Shown: piece after piece, positions 10,858 to 23,644 of the stretch
How positions within the stretch are numbered: the first letter of the stretch is position 1
Layout of the letters: every line of letters begins with the position of its first letter
Source: Haliotis asinina
Taxonomy: Eukaryota > Mollusca > Gastropoda > Lepetellida > Haliotidae
Assembly (NCBI RefSeq): GCF_037392515.1
Contig: NC_090295.1
Location: 14,465,001-14,529,000, forward strand
DNA length: 64,000 bases
Direction: 5' to 3'
Notes under the pieces: generated by a model
The model's input: only the letters and a program-made list of their open reading frames with translations
Databases searched by the model: none
What the model was told of the DNA's origin: nothing
Program-made: the position numbers and the translations under genes

Positions 10858-12052
10858 ATGACGTGCCAAAAGTATTGCAACAAACATATCTGACGTCACA
10901 GGTGTTGCATCAATAGTGCTCCATAAAATAACATTAAACAAGATGAATAAATACATTAACTTGCATTGACCAAAACTTGTCCATACTTGGCAATATAACC
11001 CTTCGGATTATGATACTTTGGACTCTTTGAGGGATCGATAGGTATAAACTTTGGATAAACACTTGTGGGAGAGTGGCCTAGATCTGATGTAGGAATGCTA
11101 TCAAATCTTCCAGAGTTGATGTTTTCGCAGTCTTTCTGAAGAAAATCATCGAATATCATTATTAGAATTCCAGGAAATGGCCTCCTGAAACTAGCACAGG
11201 TGTGTTGTCATCCTGAAATATGCAAGAGCTGTTTCCAAATTCCTTGGCTACAACTGGTCACATATTGGTCTCAAGTAAATCAACGTACTTTGCTGACTTA
11301 ATATTTCCAGCTACTGGAACCAGTACACCCACACCATTGAAGCTAACACATCCAAGACATTACACTTGTCCTGAGAGGATGTTTCAGTTCGTTCAGACAT
11401 TCCGTGTGACTTTTCGTCAGCCTTCCTTGAAACAGAATTGCTTTTATTTTCTCCCCACACAACCTGAGTTGCATCAGGAACAAAACATTCTTCCAGCTGT
11501 TAAGTCCCCATGTGATTTTCCCCTACACCACCTGACCAGCTTCTGACAGTTGACGTGAAATGGTAATACCCCTTCTTAGCATACAGTTTTTAATGCCAAC
11601 TCAATGTAAATGTCCCTGAATTGTTCTGCAAGTGAATGGCGCCTGTTTTGTTGAACAACACAGAAAAGGTGCCTGTCCCTTCTCAGACTAATCACACTTG
11701 GAGGTCTGGTTTTGTGCCTTCACCATCAACAAACTTTGTCAAAATTCTTCCAGTCATAGATCTATTAATTGCTGACAACTCTGTAATCTTACTATATTTC
11801 AAACTTTTTTGATGCAATTCAGTTATAATTCTTTTTGCTCTTCTGTCAGTTCCCTTGCCATGTGAGCCATGTCATCTGCTAGGCACGTGACCGATGGAAA
11901 CACAAGCAATGACATCATAAGGAGTATCATGTGAAAGAGCAGACTCTACAATTTGAAAATACCAAATTTCATTTGGCGGTCTTTTCTTTACAGTAAATGT
12001 TTGCGGGCGATATACAGCAAACAAGTTCGTTGCAATACTTTTGGCGCATCAC
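10858..12052 (-). mobile_element. Tc1-like DNA transposon relic
   Basis: About 1.2 kb bounded by inverted ends TGACGTGCCAAAAGTATTGC (left) and the complement of GTTGCAATACTTTTGGCGCA (right). The minus strand carries a decayed transposase: an N-terminal MAHMARELTEEQKE, then in several frames CVSFNGVGVLVPVAGNI and FQDDNTPVLVSGGHFLEF, the latter matching the Tc1/mariner second catalytic aspartate region. Several stops and frame changes interrupt it. The last 67 codons (11159-10956) are open but do not resemble the usual DDE C terminus. A clean TA target duplication is not visible, so the ends are approximate to a few bases. Confidence 0.75.
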
Positions 12053-12980
12053 AACCACTTCTGATTGTCATCCATGTTAAAGTAAGGGAGTTCGTTGTGG
12101 GATGTGACCCATCTGTGCATCTCATTTTCCTCTTCTTCAGGTTTACTGGAGTAGGATAGATTGGCTCAAACATTAATCCATTTTGCTTTCAAAAACACAA
12201 ATTACACTTATAACAATGTAAACTGATATGTTCGTCATGTCAAGTATAGGAAAAAGTAAGGGGAAGCTACTCTCATTTGACACACTTTGGAATTACATAG
12301 AGGCCCATGGGTCTCTCCGATTAGTAGCACAAGGGCTTCTAAATGAGAGGGATTGGGTTTGGAAAACCCCGGTAGCGATTTGAATCACTTGTTAAACAAC
12401 TGTATCCTAAGTTGGATAACAATTTGGCAATTCAGAATCTTCAGTTGGTAAGTTGAAGTTGTGGGGATTCACAATCTTAACTTCAGTTTATCTGATTTAC
12501 TTTTTTTTTAAAATGAAATTAATCAGTACGTTTTCACTGCAAACAGTCTATAAGAAAATGGCTTCATGAGAAATCCATTTCAAACAACATAAAGAAGTAA
12601 GACATAAGAATGTGTAGGGCAGAACATTATGCTAATTCAAAGAACATGGAGAAAAGGTTTAATGATTCATGGTCAAATGTCCTGATTGTGTTGAATCTGG
12701 AACATGCTCGTACAGCATTGGCACACAGAAATTAAAATGGCACATATATTTCTCTCCTGTGGCTTCAATGTGTCCCCACAATCCGCTTTCACATGTAACC
12801 ACTCATCAGCGTTATACACAAGGTACTTGATCTCAACCACCAGGTGTCAGAGTGGGATAGAATTTGATGTGGGTTTATGTTCTGGCAGTTTGATACATAT
12901 ATCTTTTCATTTTGATTTCAGACAGTTCGTCAAGTATGGCAACGCTTAACTGTAGTGCATGAACCTACCAATTAGCCAAC
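12053..12980. other. Upstream region of the asteroid-like gene
   Basis: Non-coding, AT-rich and without a recognised repeat. An acceptor-like TTTTGATTTCAG ends at 12921, about 60 bp before the start codon at 12981, so the coding start is probably in a second exon whose 5' leader begins inside the exon. The promoter was not located. Confidence 0.4.
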
Positions 12981-15900
12981 ATGGGGATTCGGGGACTCTT
13001 GTCATACTGTCATGAAGACATCTCTGCATGTGCTGACACCATTGATCTGGTTGAGGTCGCAAGACATAGAGATGGAATTACGATTCTCGTTGACTTTTTC
13101 TCCTTCGAATACTTCATCCTGGAACAATTCTGGCGTGGTCTCTCAGAGTTGTGTCACAACCCTTACCTCCAGTTTGATGGAGGTGAATACCAAACCTTTG
13201 ATGCCTACATGTCAAAGTTCATAAATGATTTGAAAAGTTTAGGAATTGAACTTGTCTTCTATGTAGATGGTGCAAAGGGAAGTTCATATGAGGGAACAAA
13301 GCAGAAGCTTGAAACATGGCAGATTCGGCACAAGCACGAAGTTCAAAGACTGAAAGAGATCATGGACATGTGTCGCGGGGTACTTCCTGTTGAGCAGCTT
13401 CACCGTGAGGTTCGTATGCGGCCTGTGCTGCTGGAGGTCCAGTTTATGAATACCCTGAAAGCTTGTGGATGTACTGTACATCAGCTGCCTTTAGGAGAGG
13501 CAGATTACATCATTGCACAAGAATTAGAGACAAATCCAAAGGCTGTGGCTGTCTTGAGTAATGATACAGATTTCCTGGCGTTTCGGAAGGGGGCACTGAT
13601 TTCGAATGAGATGTTTGATGTACATGGTGACCTTCAACTTGGCAGGCCAAGGGCTCTGCCAGAAAAACCTCTTAGACTTGTATGTCATGTTTTAAAGGCA
13701 GAAAAAGTTGCACGGACCCTTGGGGTGAGTGAGTCAGGGTATTTGTTGCAATTGCTCAGGCTCTATGAAAACTCTTAAACTATTAAGACTCTTGTTGTTC
13801 AAAGACCTTAATTCAGACTCTGTAATGACGTATTGGTTGTAATGAAGATAGTAACTATGGTGGCATAGGGGTGAGAAGTGAGAATATCATGGAATCATAA
13901 TGGACTGTCTTAAGAGGAGGGATATAATAAATAATAAGGGATAAATATGATAATGTTTGAGAAGTGTAAAATTGCACTTAGATTTTATAAGAAAGTATAG
14001 AAGTATATTTGGGTGGTTAAGTTTCCATACAACCTCTGCATTTCCATACAAGTCGCTGAAGTCACAGAATGCAAATATACTATGTTTTCAAAACCTTGAT
14101 AGAATTCAGGTTAATCTGATGACAAATGACACTCAGCAGCAATAGAAAATACATTTTGTAATTTAATTTATAGAAACTGAAAGTTGGCTCATAGATGACA
14201 TTGCCAATGTTTTCATTGGATTTTTTCATGGAACTGTTGGTTTACACAGCCAATACACTGATTATCTATTTTAAATCTTGAAAGCTGTTTGAATTTTGAA
14301 TTTTTTGGAATTACACATTTTATATACTACAATTACATTTTGTTGTCAAGAAGCTTAGACTGACCGTTTTTATGTGTATGTTCAGTTGACAGAACATTCT
14401 CAAATTGTGGAGCTGAGCATCATTGCGGGAAATGACTTCACTGGACCATTCATGCAGAGTGGCCTGTCTCATGCTCTCGGTATTGAAGGTAGTCGAAGTA
14501 TTCAGAAGCTGGCCTCATGGGTGAGACATTACAGGAATGTTGAAAACCATCCTGGAATCCTCAACTATATGGTAAGTTGAACCATTTGTCGTATATTTGT
14601 ATGTATCATGCATGTTATGTTGGAACTCATGGATCTTGTATGTTGGATATCATTTACCTTATATGATGTGTTGGAAATTATATATGAAACAAAGTTTGTT
14701 GGCATCCATATATTATGTAGTTTCTTGTCATCTTGCAGGGCTTCAAAATATCCCATTGCCTGACGCCTGGGACAAGCCAGTTTTTTATTTCGGGCAATCA
14801 AATAATGGTATCTTACGTGTCTGTGGACTACTAGATGGTTTCAAACTGCAAATAATCATGGATTTAATTTCATATCTGCTCATAATGAAGCTATTAAAGA
14901 TCGCAGTAATTATAAAGTTGAGGTAGTAGAGAGTGAAATTATCATTCTTCGATAAATAGTCCAGCAAACATTAACATCACGCATTGTGTCATAAAATCAG
15001 GGCAAGTGGGAAATTAGTGAGGACATGTTACTTTCTTGAAGGCATTTGCCCTGTGCCAAGTGACTTTTCAACATATTTTTGAACCCCTGATCTTGGTAAG
15101 GAACATAGCACAATGGGCAGGTAATGTGGTATTAGTGCCATATAAGCGAACTGTTACTATATATCATAGTATGTTAACCATGAATCTTCTTGTCATCTAT
15201 GTGTCATGTTGTATGTTGACACCTATGCATAATGTTGGCAGGTTTATTTTAAATAGAATGTTTGCAGCTATGTATCATTTAGTATGTTGGTATCCATATA
15301 TCAAAGTGTGTTGGTACCCATGAATCATGTTGGCATCCTCATGTTATAAGGCATATTGGCATCTTTATGTCATGTAAGGTGTTGGCATCCATATATCAAA
15401 GTATGTTGGCAATCCATGAATCATGTTGGCATCCATGTATTATGTAGTATGTTGGCATTCATATGTCAAAGTATGTTGGCAATCCATGAATCATGTTGGC
15501 ATCCACGTATTATGTAGTATGTTGGCATTCATATGTCAAAGTATGTTGGCAATCCATGAATCATGTTGGCATCCATGTATTATGTAGTATGTTGGCATTC
15601 ATATGTCAAAGTATGTTGGCAATCCATGAATCATGTTGGCATCCATGTATTATGTAGTATGTTGGCATTCATATGTCAAAGTATGTTGGCAATCCATGAA
15701 TCATGTTGGCATCCATGTATTATGTAGTATGTTGGCATTCATATGTCAAAGTATGTTGGCAATCCATGAATCATGTTGGCATCCATATATTATGTAGTAT
15801 GTTGGTGTCCATGAATCGTAAAGTATGGTTGGCATCCACGAATCACATTGGTTATTACTGTGTTGGCATCCATGTATCATGTCAGCATCCATACATCATG

Positions 15901-18900
15901 TGGTGTGGTTGGCATCCATGAATCATGAGGTACGGTTGGCATCCATATATCACATGGTATGTTGACATCCATGAATCACGACATTTGGTTGGCATCCATA
16001 CATCACATGGTATGTTGACATCCATGAATCATGACATTTGGTTGGCATCCATACATCACATGGTATGTTGACATCCATGAATCATGACATTTGGTTGGCA
16101 TCCATGAATCATGAGGTATGGTTGGCATCCATGAATCATGTTTGGCATTCATATATCACATGGTGTCTTGTAAAATGCATTGACAGACCTCCATATGTTT
16201 AACCATTAAGCATCAAGTGAACAAAACCTGTAATCACCATGGTTACGCTTACAGCGAAGAAATCATCAATTCGCAGCTGCCATAACCTACACCCGTAACT
16301 TCTACATGGTGACTTGTCCTGGGGAAAAGCACAGTACAGGGGGCTTCATCTACAACTTGCTGTGTGAAGGCATAAAAAATGGCTCTTTCTCCCCGCATGT
16401 CCTTGGCTTCCATAATAGCTTCTACTGGCGCCGCATCATTGTGGAAGAGGTTGCTAACAGACATCCATCATCGGAAATTGCTTTGATTGGCCTGAGGATG
16501 TATATCTATCGGATCGTTCTACCAACTCACAAGCATCAGGTTACAGAACATGGCCGATCAGACTACAGGGACTATGAATACACCAGGGTAAGTGATTGTC
16601 AGTGAGATGCCTTTGATTTGGGGAATGTGAGATGAATGTGTGACCCATCATCTTACTGGCAACCAAGGATAAGTTGAGCACCTACCTTACAATGGACTTG
16701 AATTATGATGTAGGAGTGCCTCCCATGGTGATCAAAGGATGTTGTCTGGGATCAAGTGCAGTGCGATGGGTGAAGCATGAGAATTTTATGAGCATATCAT
16801 ATAAGTCATATGCAGCTACACAGGGAATCAATGTCATTGTTGTGCACTACCCTATATCTACTCTCCCTTTCACAGACAAAATGGCTTTGCTAATTGCTGT
16901 GCACTGCCTGCATCTGATAAAAATGTTCCCTGCACTGGTCCAACTTATCTTTGTTTGCCAGTAGGTGCTGCAATCCAATTGCAAGTTGCCTCCTTTGGGT
17001 GCCAGAAACCTATTATTATAGATTTTAAATGCCAGATTGGCCCAATCATTTTTCAAGGTTTGTCGCCAACATGCCCTTGCTTATGAGTTTCCCTAGAGCA
17101 GTGAATGACTGAGAACTTTCTTCAAAATTAAGTGGATGTACTGTGATATACCGAAAAAAGAGGCACCAGTGGTCAGATTGTCATTGTCTCTGTAGTCATC
17201 AGAAGTTGTTGGTATGGTAATGTGTGGACACTGCTACTCATCTAGTACGAGATACATTCACTGATAAGTATGACTTTTGATAGTCATCGGGGAAAGTCTA
17301 TTTCTTGAATTGCATTGTTATTTTCAGGATTGCTGTTAGTAGTATTCCTTACTGCTTGAATGTGCTTGAATGTTAATTGTCACAATAACATGCGATTGTA
17401 TTTCAAATTAACGCATCCAGAAGAGAGACTCCTTGAAACGCAAGCTACTCTCCGAAGAACATATGAATTCATTCAGTCTTTTGATGAAAGTTGCTTAAGT
17501 GTCAGAAGGTCCAAATGTGTGTTGGGCATCTTGTAAGCTGATAACACTTAAAAACAAAGAAGGTCCAAAGTAATAAATGTTCGACATGATATTTATTCTC
17601 TATCCTTCAGATTAATGCAGCAGACCACAGGATGATTCCTTCAATCAACCAAATAAAGCCTCAGGAAATATTTAAGAATCTGAGGCTCTTTGATCACATC
17701 ATGTCCCATCAGGAACCACAGGGTGAGTGCCCAGTAGTGAAGAATCTGCTTCAAAGTTCTGTACATTTACCTCCATGGCCAGACTTCCAAGGAAACTTTT
17801 CATAAATTAACATCATTCATAGTACTTGAGGGGTGGCAGGGTAGTCTGGTGGTTAGAAGTGTTTGCCTGGCAAGCCTAAGACCCATGTTCGATTCCACAC
17901 ATGGCTACATGGGTGAAGTCCATTTCTGATGTTCCTGCCATGATATTGGAATATTGTTAAAGTGGCGTGAAACTTTACTCACTCACTAACTGATATTTCT
18001 TGACTTTCCCAAGTTCTGCATTCCAATGGTTTGTTTTACATTTTTGAAGAGCTGTTGTTTTTTTTATCTAAATACAAATCTCTGTCATTCTTTACTAAAA
18101 TGTTCCACATATGCATCAAGATAATCAAAAAAGAATCTAAACAATCTTTGGAAGTTTTCAGCTCAAAGGTCAAGGTTCTAAAATAATGATGCTGTTGATG
18201 ACTGGATAGTCTGGTCCAGACTTGACTGTTTACAGACTATCGCCATAGTGGAATATTGCTGAGTGTAGTTTTAAACAAAACTAGAAGTAATGTTTTCATC
18301 CTGGAAATGGCCGGTTGTAACAAAATATGTTTCGTGATTTGAAATAGCATTGAAGGGTTGATTCTGGTTCTGCAAGTACATGCAAATACATGAAGAATAT
18401 TCTTTTCCAGCGTTCCCAAAGACCTGGTTTGATCGATATGGAAGAAAAAATGGTTTCATCTGTTACATCCTACGTTATTTTCTTATTCAAAACTGGGACT
18501 ACAACCTGCGCATATCTGAAAATGAGTTCCTTGCTTTGGTTGCCATAGCGTTCGGCAAGACAAATGAAACATGGTACCAAAGTCTAGGTCTGAGGCCTAC
18601 CCCAAGATGTGTTACTGTTGGCAACTGGTTCCAGGTAATGTATGCATTATTGTATTGTTGTACATGGAATTATGGGTATGACCTTGAAGTCTTGGAATTG
18701 TGGGTATGACCTTGAAGTCTTTGTTATGTATGTGCTGAAACCTGTTCTGGGTAATCAGCCATTCAGTTCGTTAGAGTTGAACTGAGGGTTTAAGAATTAG
18801 AGTTACCTCCCCTTCATTGTCTCAACAAAGACATGTCATTTTTTCATTCTGCTATTAGTAATAACATAACTGTTTGAAGTACAATAACCACATATTTTAT

Positions 18901-21381
18901 CAAATCAGTGAAAACAGAGTGAAAAGAATGGATGAATTTTGAATGGCTCAAAATGTCCTCACGAGTGACTTCACTGAACAATGACTAAACATGCTAAATG
19001 ATAGGGATTGAGTAACAGCATGGGTACGGAAATTCTAATCTAAGACAGAGAAATTTTCTGAGATTCCAAATGGTTTGCCCTTAAAGGAAAATTGGTAAAG
19101 GATACAACAATTTTTGTTCAAAATTTTAATGTCATAATTTTGGCCCAAGTTACAAGTCTCCATGACATGGCTCAAATTTTACAAACAATTGTGTCAACTG
19201 ATTTTATCTCTCTGCAGAATATTTACCGTCATGCGTTCCTGTTTCTGGGTAACCTGCTGTACCTGACTCATGAGTTTCCTCTGCCCAAAGAGATCTTCTC
19301 CGGCTCTGTGTGGACAGCCTTCCACGCTTGCTGCAATAATGAAGGTGGGTTGTAATACAATACAGGCAAATCCTAGCACCATAAAGCAGATTCACAAGAA
19401 TCTGTTACAGGGAAATAATAGAACTATATTGTTGGGAGTTGATCTTTGTTGGGAGTAGGTAGACAAACACATAGTCTCTGAATGTATGTAGTTTTCACAG
19501 AAACATTCAATTCCTTTTGAACATAAATGGAGCTCCAAGGGGGTTTAGAACCTGAGGAAATCCAGACTTGCTTCATTTATCAGTTTGATATTTCAGAAAT
19601 GGTTAGGCAGAATGGAAGATAAACCAGCTCAGGGACTGTGACTAGTGTGAGACATTCTAGGGGGCTGGCTGTGTGAAATAACAGGCAAATGTCTGTTAAC
19701 ATTGTGAAGCAGAGTGGCATAGATCTGTTACAAGAAAGCGGTACAACAGTATTGATAATAGATGTTAGAGGGTTGGTTGTGTGAAATTACAGGCAAATGT
19801 TTGTTAGCACCATAAAGCAGATTGGAATGGATCTGCTACAGAGAAGTGAGTGAGTGAGTTTAGTTTTATGCTGCACTCAGCAATATTCCAGCTATATGGG
19901 TCGGGTCGCTACAGAGAAGTAGCAGAACAGTACTGATGCTCCATGTTTAAGGGTTTGTTGTGCGAAAGTACAGGCAAATGTCTGTTAACACCATAAAGCT
20001 GACTGGGAAGGATCTGTTGTTGGTAGGCAGCAGCAGTAAGCTTTACTATTTTAGTCCTTATCGTAACTCTAGTGTTAAAAGATTTCAGGTTCATTGGAAA
20101 TAGATTATATATGAGAAACCCTCAAGGACATAAAGACCCTTGCTTTAATTTAATTAGCTAGTTAATAACTATGCAAAACATACTTAGGACTAAGAAAAAA
20201 GACTAACAGTTGGAAATATTGTCCACTGGAGTATTTAATATCAATGACTGATGAACAATTTGTGATAATATCTTACACAAACTATTGTCTTCTTTGAGAG
20301 GCATGTTTAGAAGTTGGTGAATCTGATAATGACAAAACGTTATGGATGAGCAACTTCTTTATTTGGGTGGAGCGATGTTTCGATACAGCTTCTTGTATCG
20401 TTGTCAACCAAGTAAGAGGCATACTGAGGCCAGTGGGTGGTACGGGGCTTTAGAGTGGGGCATGTTGCAAGCACTTAGCATTCGTTGATGAGTTCGTCAT
20501 ATGCTGACGGGATGAAGTAACCTTGATCTCTGTTGGTCGGTGTTGTTTGATGTGGATGGCCTCTGTTAATTTCCGTTTGATGAAGTCGGGTTGGTTGGCG
20601 GACAGTAGTGTGTATTCCACCTATTGTCATGACTTTTTTCATTTTAGCTCAAACATACTTCTCCATCATTTATCAATAATCAATAAATATATTTTTAACA
20701 ACAGGTAATAATCAGCCCTATACATACTACTACATATTCAATATTATTTTTCCATAACAGACTAAAAGGATTCTCATAAATAGAGGATATGAAACATCAG
20801 ATGATACCTGTCAAATGCTGAGATGTACATTGCTTTCTTCCTGACATTTTTGCATTTTTGTTTGAAGTTATTTCTCTCTTGCCAGTATTTATCAAGCATA
20901 TATCAATATCTGTATGATCTGTATTGCCATTCATCCATATACGTAATGCTTCACATTTAACACACAAAACTGATTCTCATATATACAGGGTATATTTAAA
21001 TATGACATCAGATAATCAAATGTCAAATGTTCAGAAGTATAGAATGACTGACTGAGTTTGACAGCGGGGGACACCAGAAATGGGCGTCACACATTGTACC
21101 CCTGTGGCTATTCGAACCCCAGTCTTCAGCGTGATGAGCCAACGCTGTAATCACTAGGCTACCCACTGCCCCCAGCATAGAATGAAGATTCACTGAATAG
21201 TTCAGGATGATGTAAACTGACATCCTGTCTTTTGTTGACAGAATGGCATGCAGGCTGTAGACAGGTATCCCGTGATGCTCTGATGCGGGTTCAGCGTGAG
21301 ATGGATGCTGTCATCAGTGAAAAACGCCACATGATCAGATACCTTACCGAGTATGTCTTCTACTTTGATGACAGATACTGA
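12981..21381 (+). CDS. Asteroid/FAM120-type XPG-fold protein
   Basis: Seven coding exons: 12981-13724, 14386-14571, 16255-16587, 17611-17722, 18411-18634, 19218-19344 and 21242-21381. All have GT-AG ends and joined frames, giving 621 residues. The N terminus MGIRGLLSYC and the following XPG-N/XPG-I (PIN-like) folds match protein asteroid and FAM120B. Acidic residues aligning with the FEN1/XPG metal site are present: VDFFSFEYF, FYVDGAK, LGEADYIIA, LSNDTDFLAF and, across the first junction, IIAGNDFTG. The C-terminal exons (YRHAFLFLGNLLYLTHEFPL) match the helical tail of the ASTE1/FAM120 group. The function in molluscs is unknown; relatives are described as signalling modifiers or nuclear-receptor coactivators. 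Which vertebrate member is the true orthologue is not settled, so no symbol is given. Confidence 0.88.
15180..16165. repeat. Minisatellite with 70-bp core repeat
   Basis: About 1 kb in intron 2 of the asteroid-like gene is built from TATGTTGGCATCCATGAATC-type words of 22-26 bp. Between 15401 and about 15820 they form a higher-order unit of exactly 70 bp, six near-identical copies starting at 15401, 15471, 15541, 15611, 15681 and 15751. The flanks are older, degenerate versions. It ends about 90 bp before the exon 3 acceptor. Confidence 0.9.
17828..17990 (+). mobile_element. SINE-A copy
   Basis: Forward copy with A-box-like GGTAGTCTGGTGGTTAG, B-box-like TGTTCGATTCC and a tail of TGATATTGGAATATTGTTAA followed by ACTCACTCACTAAC. 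It lies in an intron of the asteroid-like gene. Confidence 0.75.
18185..18275 (+). mobile_element. SINE-B 3' fragment
   Basis: Contains GCTGTTGATGACTGGATAGTCTGGTCC, then ATAGTGGAATATTGCTGAGTG, the 3' half of SINE-B. It is intronic. Confidence 0.55.
19362..20030. repeat. Degenerate tandem repeat of about 125 bp, 4-5 copies
   Basis: Recurring words ACAGGCAAATGTCTGTTA, CACCATAAAGCAGATTGG and GATCTGTTACAG/GATCTGCTACAG define units in the last intron of the asteroid-like gene. One unit is interrupted by a short SINE-B insertion at 19848-19907. Confidence 0.7.
19848..19907 (-). mobile_element. 5'-truncated SINE-B with 13-bp target duplication
   Basis: Sixty bases of SINE-B tail in reverse orientation (GAGTGAGTGAGTTTAGTTTT onward). 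It is flanked by GCTACAGAGAAGT at 19835-19847 and 19908-19920. The exact 13-bp duplication and the 5' truncation are the marks of LINE-driven target-primed insertion. Confidence 0.85.
20335..20620 (-). mobile_element. Penelope-like element 3' fragment
   Basis: The minus strand encodes the C-terminal end typical of Penelope-like elements after the GIY-YIG nuclease (QPDFIKRKLTEAIHIKQHRP, then RDQGYFIPSAYDEL, the two in different frames). It is followed by a 3' tail with the inverted words GATACAAGAAGCTGTATC and CAAATAAAGAAGTTGCTCATCC. It is a broken fragment; no reverse transcriptase domain is present nearby. Confidence 0.65.
21048..21176 (-). mobile_element. SINE-A with 9-bp target duplication
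   Basis: Reverse copy (CAGCGGGGGACACCAGAAAT, B-box complement, then CACTAGGCTACCCACTGCCC). It is flanked by ATAGAATGA at 21039-21047 and 21177-21185, which fixes the ends of the SINE-A family. Confidence 0.85.
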
Positions 21382-21519
21382 AGCTCACACTGTATATAAC
21401 AGAAGATCTGACTTGTTTTGTGTCATCAGGCAGCTTAGGATGTCATTGTCCGTTCGGATTGTTCCGCTGCATCATCCAAGTGCACCCTGATATCGGAAAG
21501 TTTCGAGTCAGTCTCTGGA

Positions 21520-21860
21520 TGAAAAAAATGGATGCTGTTCTCAAAGTTGGATAGCTTTTTCATCATCAGTCACTTCCAATACAAATGTCTGAACTTGAAA
21601 ACTGTCCTCTTTGCTGAAGAAAAGGACATGAACAGGTTTAACTATGCATCTATGTGATGAAGGATGAGAATCTTCGGCTTTTGATGTGGTGCTTGAAAAT
21701 GGGTGACACCTTTTAAGAAATGGATACTGTTTAAATATCTCATCATCAGTCACTTCCACTGCAAATGTATAGAATGGGACAACAAGTCTCAAAGTTGAAG
21801 ACACAAGGACAAGAACAGGCCTTACTATGCATGACAGTGTGACACTTTAGAAGTCTCTGG
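21520..21860. repeat. 180-bp tandem duplication
   Basis: Two units share CATCATCAGTCACTTCCA (21561 and 21741) and GGACAWGAACAGG...ACTATGCAT. They lie just 3' of the asteroid-like gene's stop codon, probably in its 3' untranslated region. Confidence 0.7.
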
Positions 21861-22629
21861 ATTTTTGTTTTTATGCTTGAATAAAACGGGCAAACATGGT
21901 ACAGGATGACATGCATGTCATTCTGGGAGATGTAACCGAGTGTCCTGAATCGGGATGGTGGAGTCAGGAATTGACAGATGCCGGATTGGAATGCTATTGA
22001 ATAATACTAATGTACTAAGATTTTATTGCTGGTTTCGACAACTTGCCGGATTGGACAGCTGCCAGTTATTACATTGTACCTGATGATTGGTTTGATTGAA
22101 ATTGTTCGCTTCAGTTCTTTGTAAAGCAGCAGCTGTTAACTGAATTCTGTGTCAACTAAACCCCGTCAGTGCATACTTGATGCGTTCTTGGATTCAACCA
22201 ATACATTACTGACAATGTGTACTTCTCTAAAATCTGTGAGAAGCATCAGATGATGCTGTGTGATTTGTCTGGAAAGCTCACTCACTCTCTTATCTGTATA
22301 TCTCTGCCTCTTGTCCAATGCTGGTGCAGTCCTTGTCTGGAGTGCCACAAGTAAAGCCCAGATGACAAGTATTTGTAACTTTATCCTGATTACCACAAGT
22401 AGTTATGAACAGATGGACTTTGAACATATTGACTTTTCCCCAGCAATCATGATGTTCAGTTATTTTTGTTACAATGTCTTTTATTTGTTAATGGTGAGGC
22501 TGCAGTACAATACGTATCCCAGTAATTTGGGTGCAGTATACTCCTGACACAGTATTTTCACTTCATGAAGTTTGTATTTGTGCATTTTTATAAAGTGAAT
22601 CACAACTCAAATTAGTTGACCACTCATCA

Positions 22630-23060
22630 TGTCGTAGACCTGGGTTGATTCCCCACCCAAGTACAATGTCTAAAGCCCACATCTGATGTCCCCTGCCCAG
22701 ATATTGCTGGAATATTGCTAAAATTGTATCATTAAATACATTGTATCTACATAAATTGTAAATTGATGCATTAAATCATGTGCCTTGTAAAGTGATACAA
22801 TAATGTACAGCAGACAAACTAGAAGAACCTTGATTTTTCCTTATCCTGACTCATGACGTAAGCAATTAAGCTTACAATTTTATTCAGATAATTACATTTT
22901 CACACAGAAATCACTGGTAATTTGGAGTAAGAATCGGTTTCCAGCAACCTCATCATAAGATCCTAATTGGTCAGACTCAGGGATCATTGTACCATTGGCA
23001 CTGATTGCAGCTTATCAATCACTGGATTGTCTGATACACTCTAATATTTAAGTGCTGTTA
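22630..23060 (+). mobile_element. SINE-A and SINE-B fragments
   Basis: 22630-22735 is the 3' part of SINE-A (CCTGGGTTGATTCCCC to GCTGGAATATTGCTAAAATT). 22930-23060 is a diverged forward SINE-B (TTCCAGCAACCTCATCATAA to TCACTGGATTGTCTG). Both lie between the asteroid-like gene and KLHDC9. The rest of 21.9-23.6 kb shows no gene. Confidence 0.6.
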
Positions 23061-23644
23061 TCACATTGCCATGACATCAAACAACTACACAGAAAGCAGG
23101 TAAAGTGCTGTGGTTGTGTTGGATCCCTTGTCATGCTTTTCACTGATTTTTTGTTTAACTTTACATCTGTAAAGCGTGCTAAAATGGGACATTACGAAAT
23201 GAGTTTTTTTAAATATAAAACAGATGATTGGCAAGACAATTTGTTGTTTTTATCATGATCCATTTTCCCTAAGTTTGCCATTTAACAGTTGATTGAGTGA
23301 TGCTGCTGAAAGAATCATGCCTGCTTTCACAAATCACTACCATTGTTTGTGACTGAATACTTTCTTGACCAAATTACTCCAGTCATTTGAGTTTTATGAA
23401 TCTGTTAATTTGAATAAAGAAAATTGTTGACATTTGTGGAGATGAAGTTGTTTATTGGCACATCACATAACAAATATATTGAATAATGAGATATACTGAT
23501 GAAACTGATCTGCCAATAAAGGTTTGGTGTGTCCTGAAACCAGCAGCTGTTAACCTGACCTGAAGTGAATGAAGAGTACTGATGTTGTCTGGTTGATCTT
23601 GGAACATTTGAGACCATTGAGAGTGGATATGGTGCCAATAAACA

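Noticed and set aside
20480-20530. Possible hammerhead ribozyme near TTGATGAGTTCGTCA
   Set aside because: The required CTGATGA...GAAA core spacing is not present. The text is explained by the coding end of a Penelope-like fragment on the other strand.
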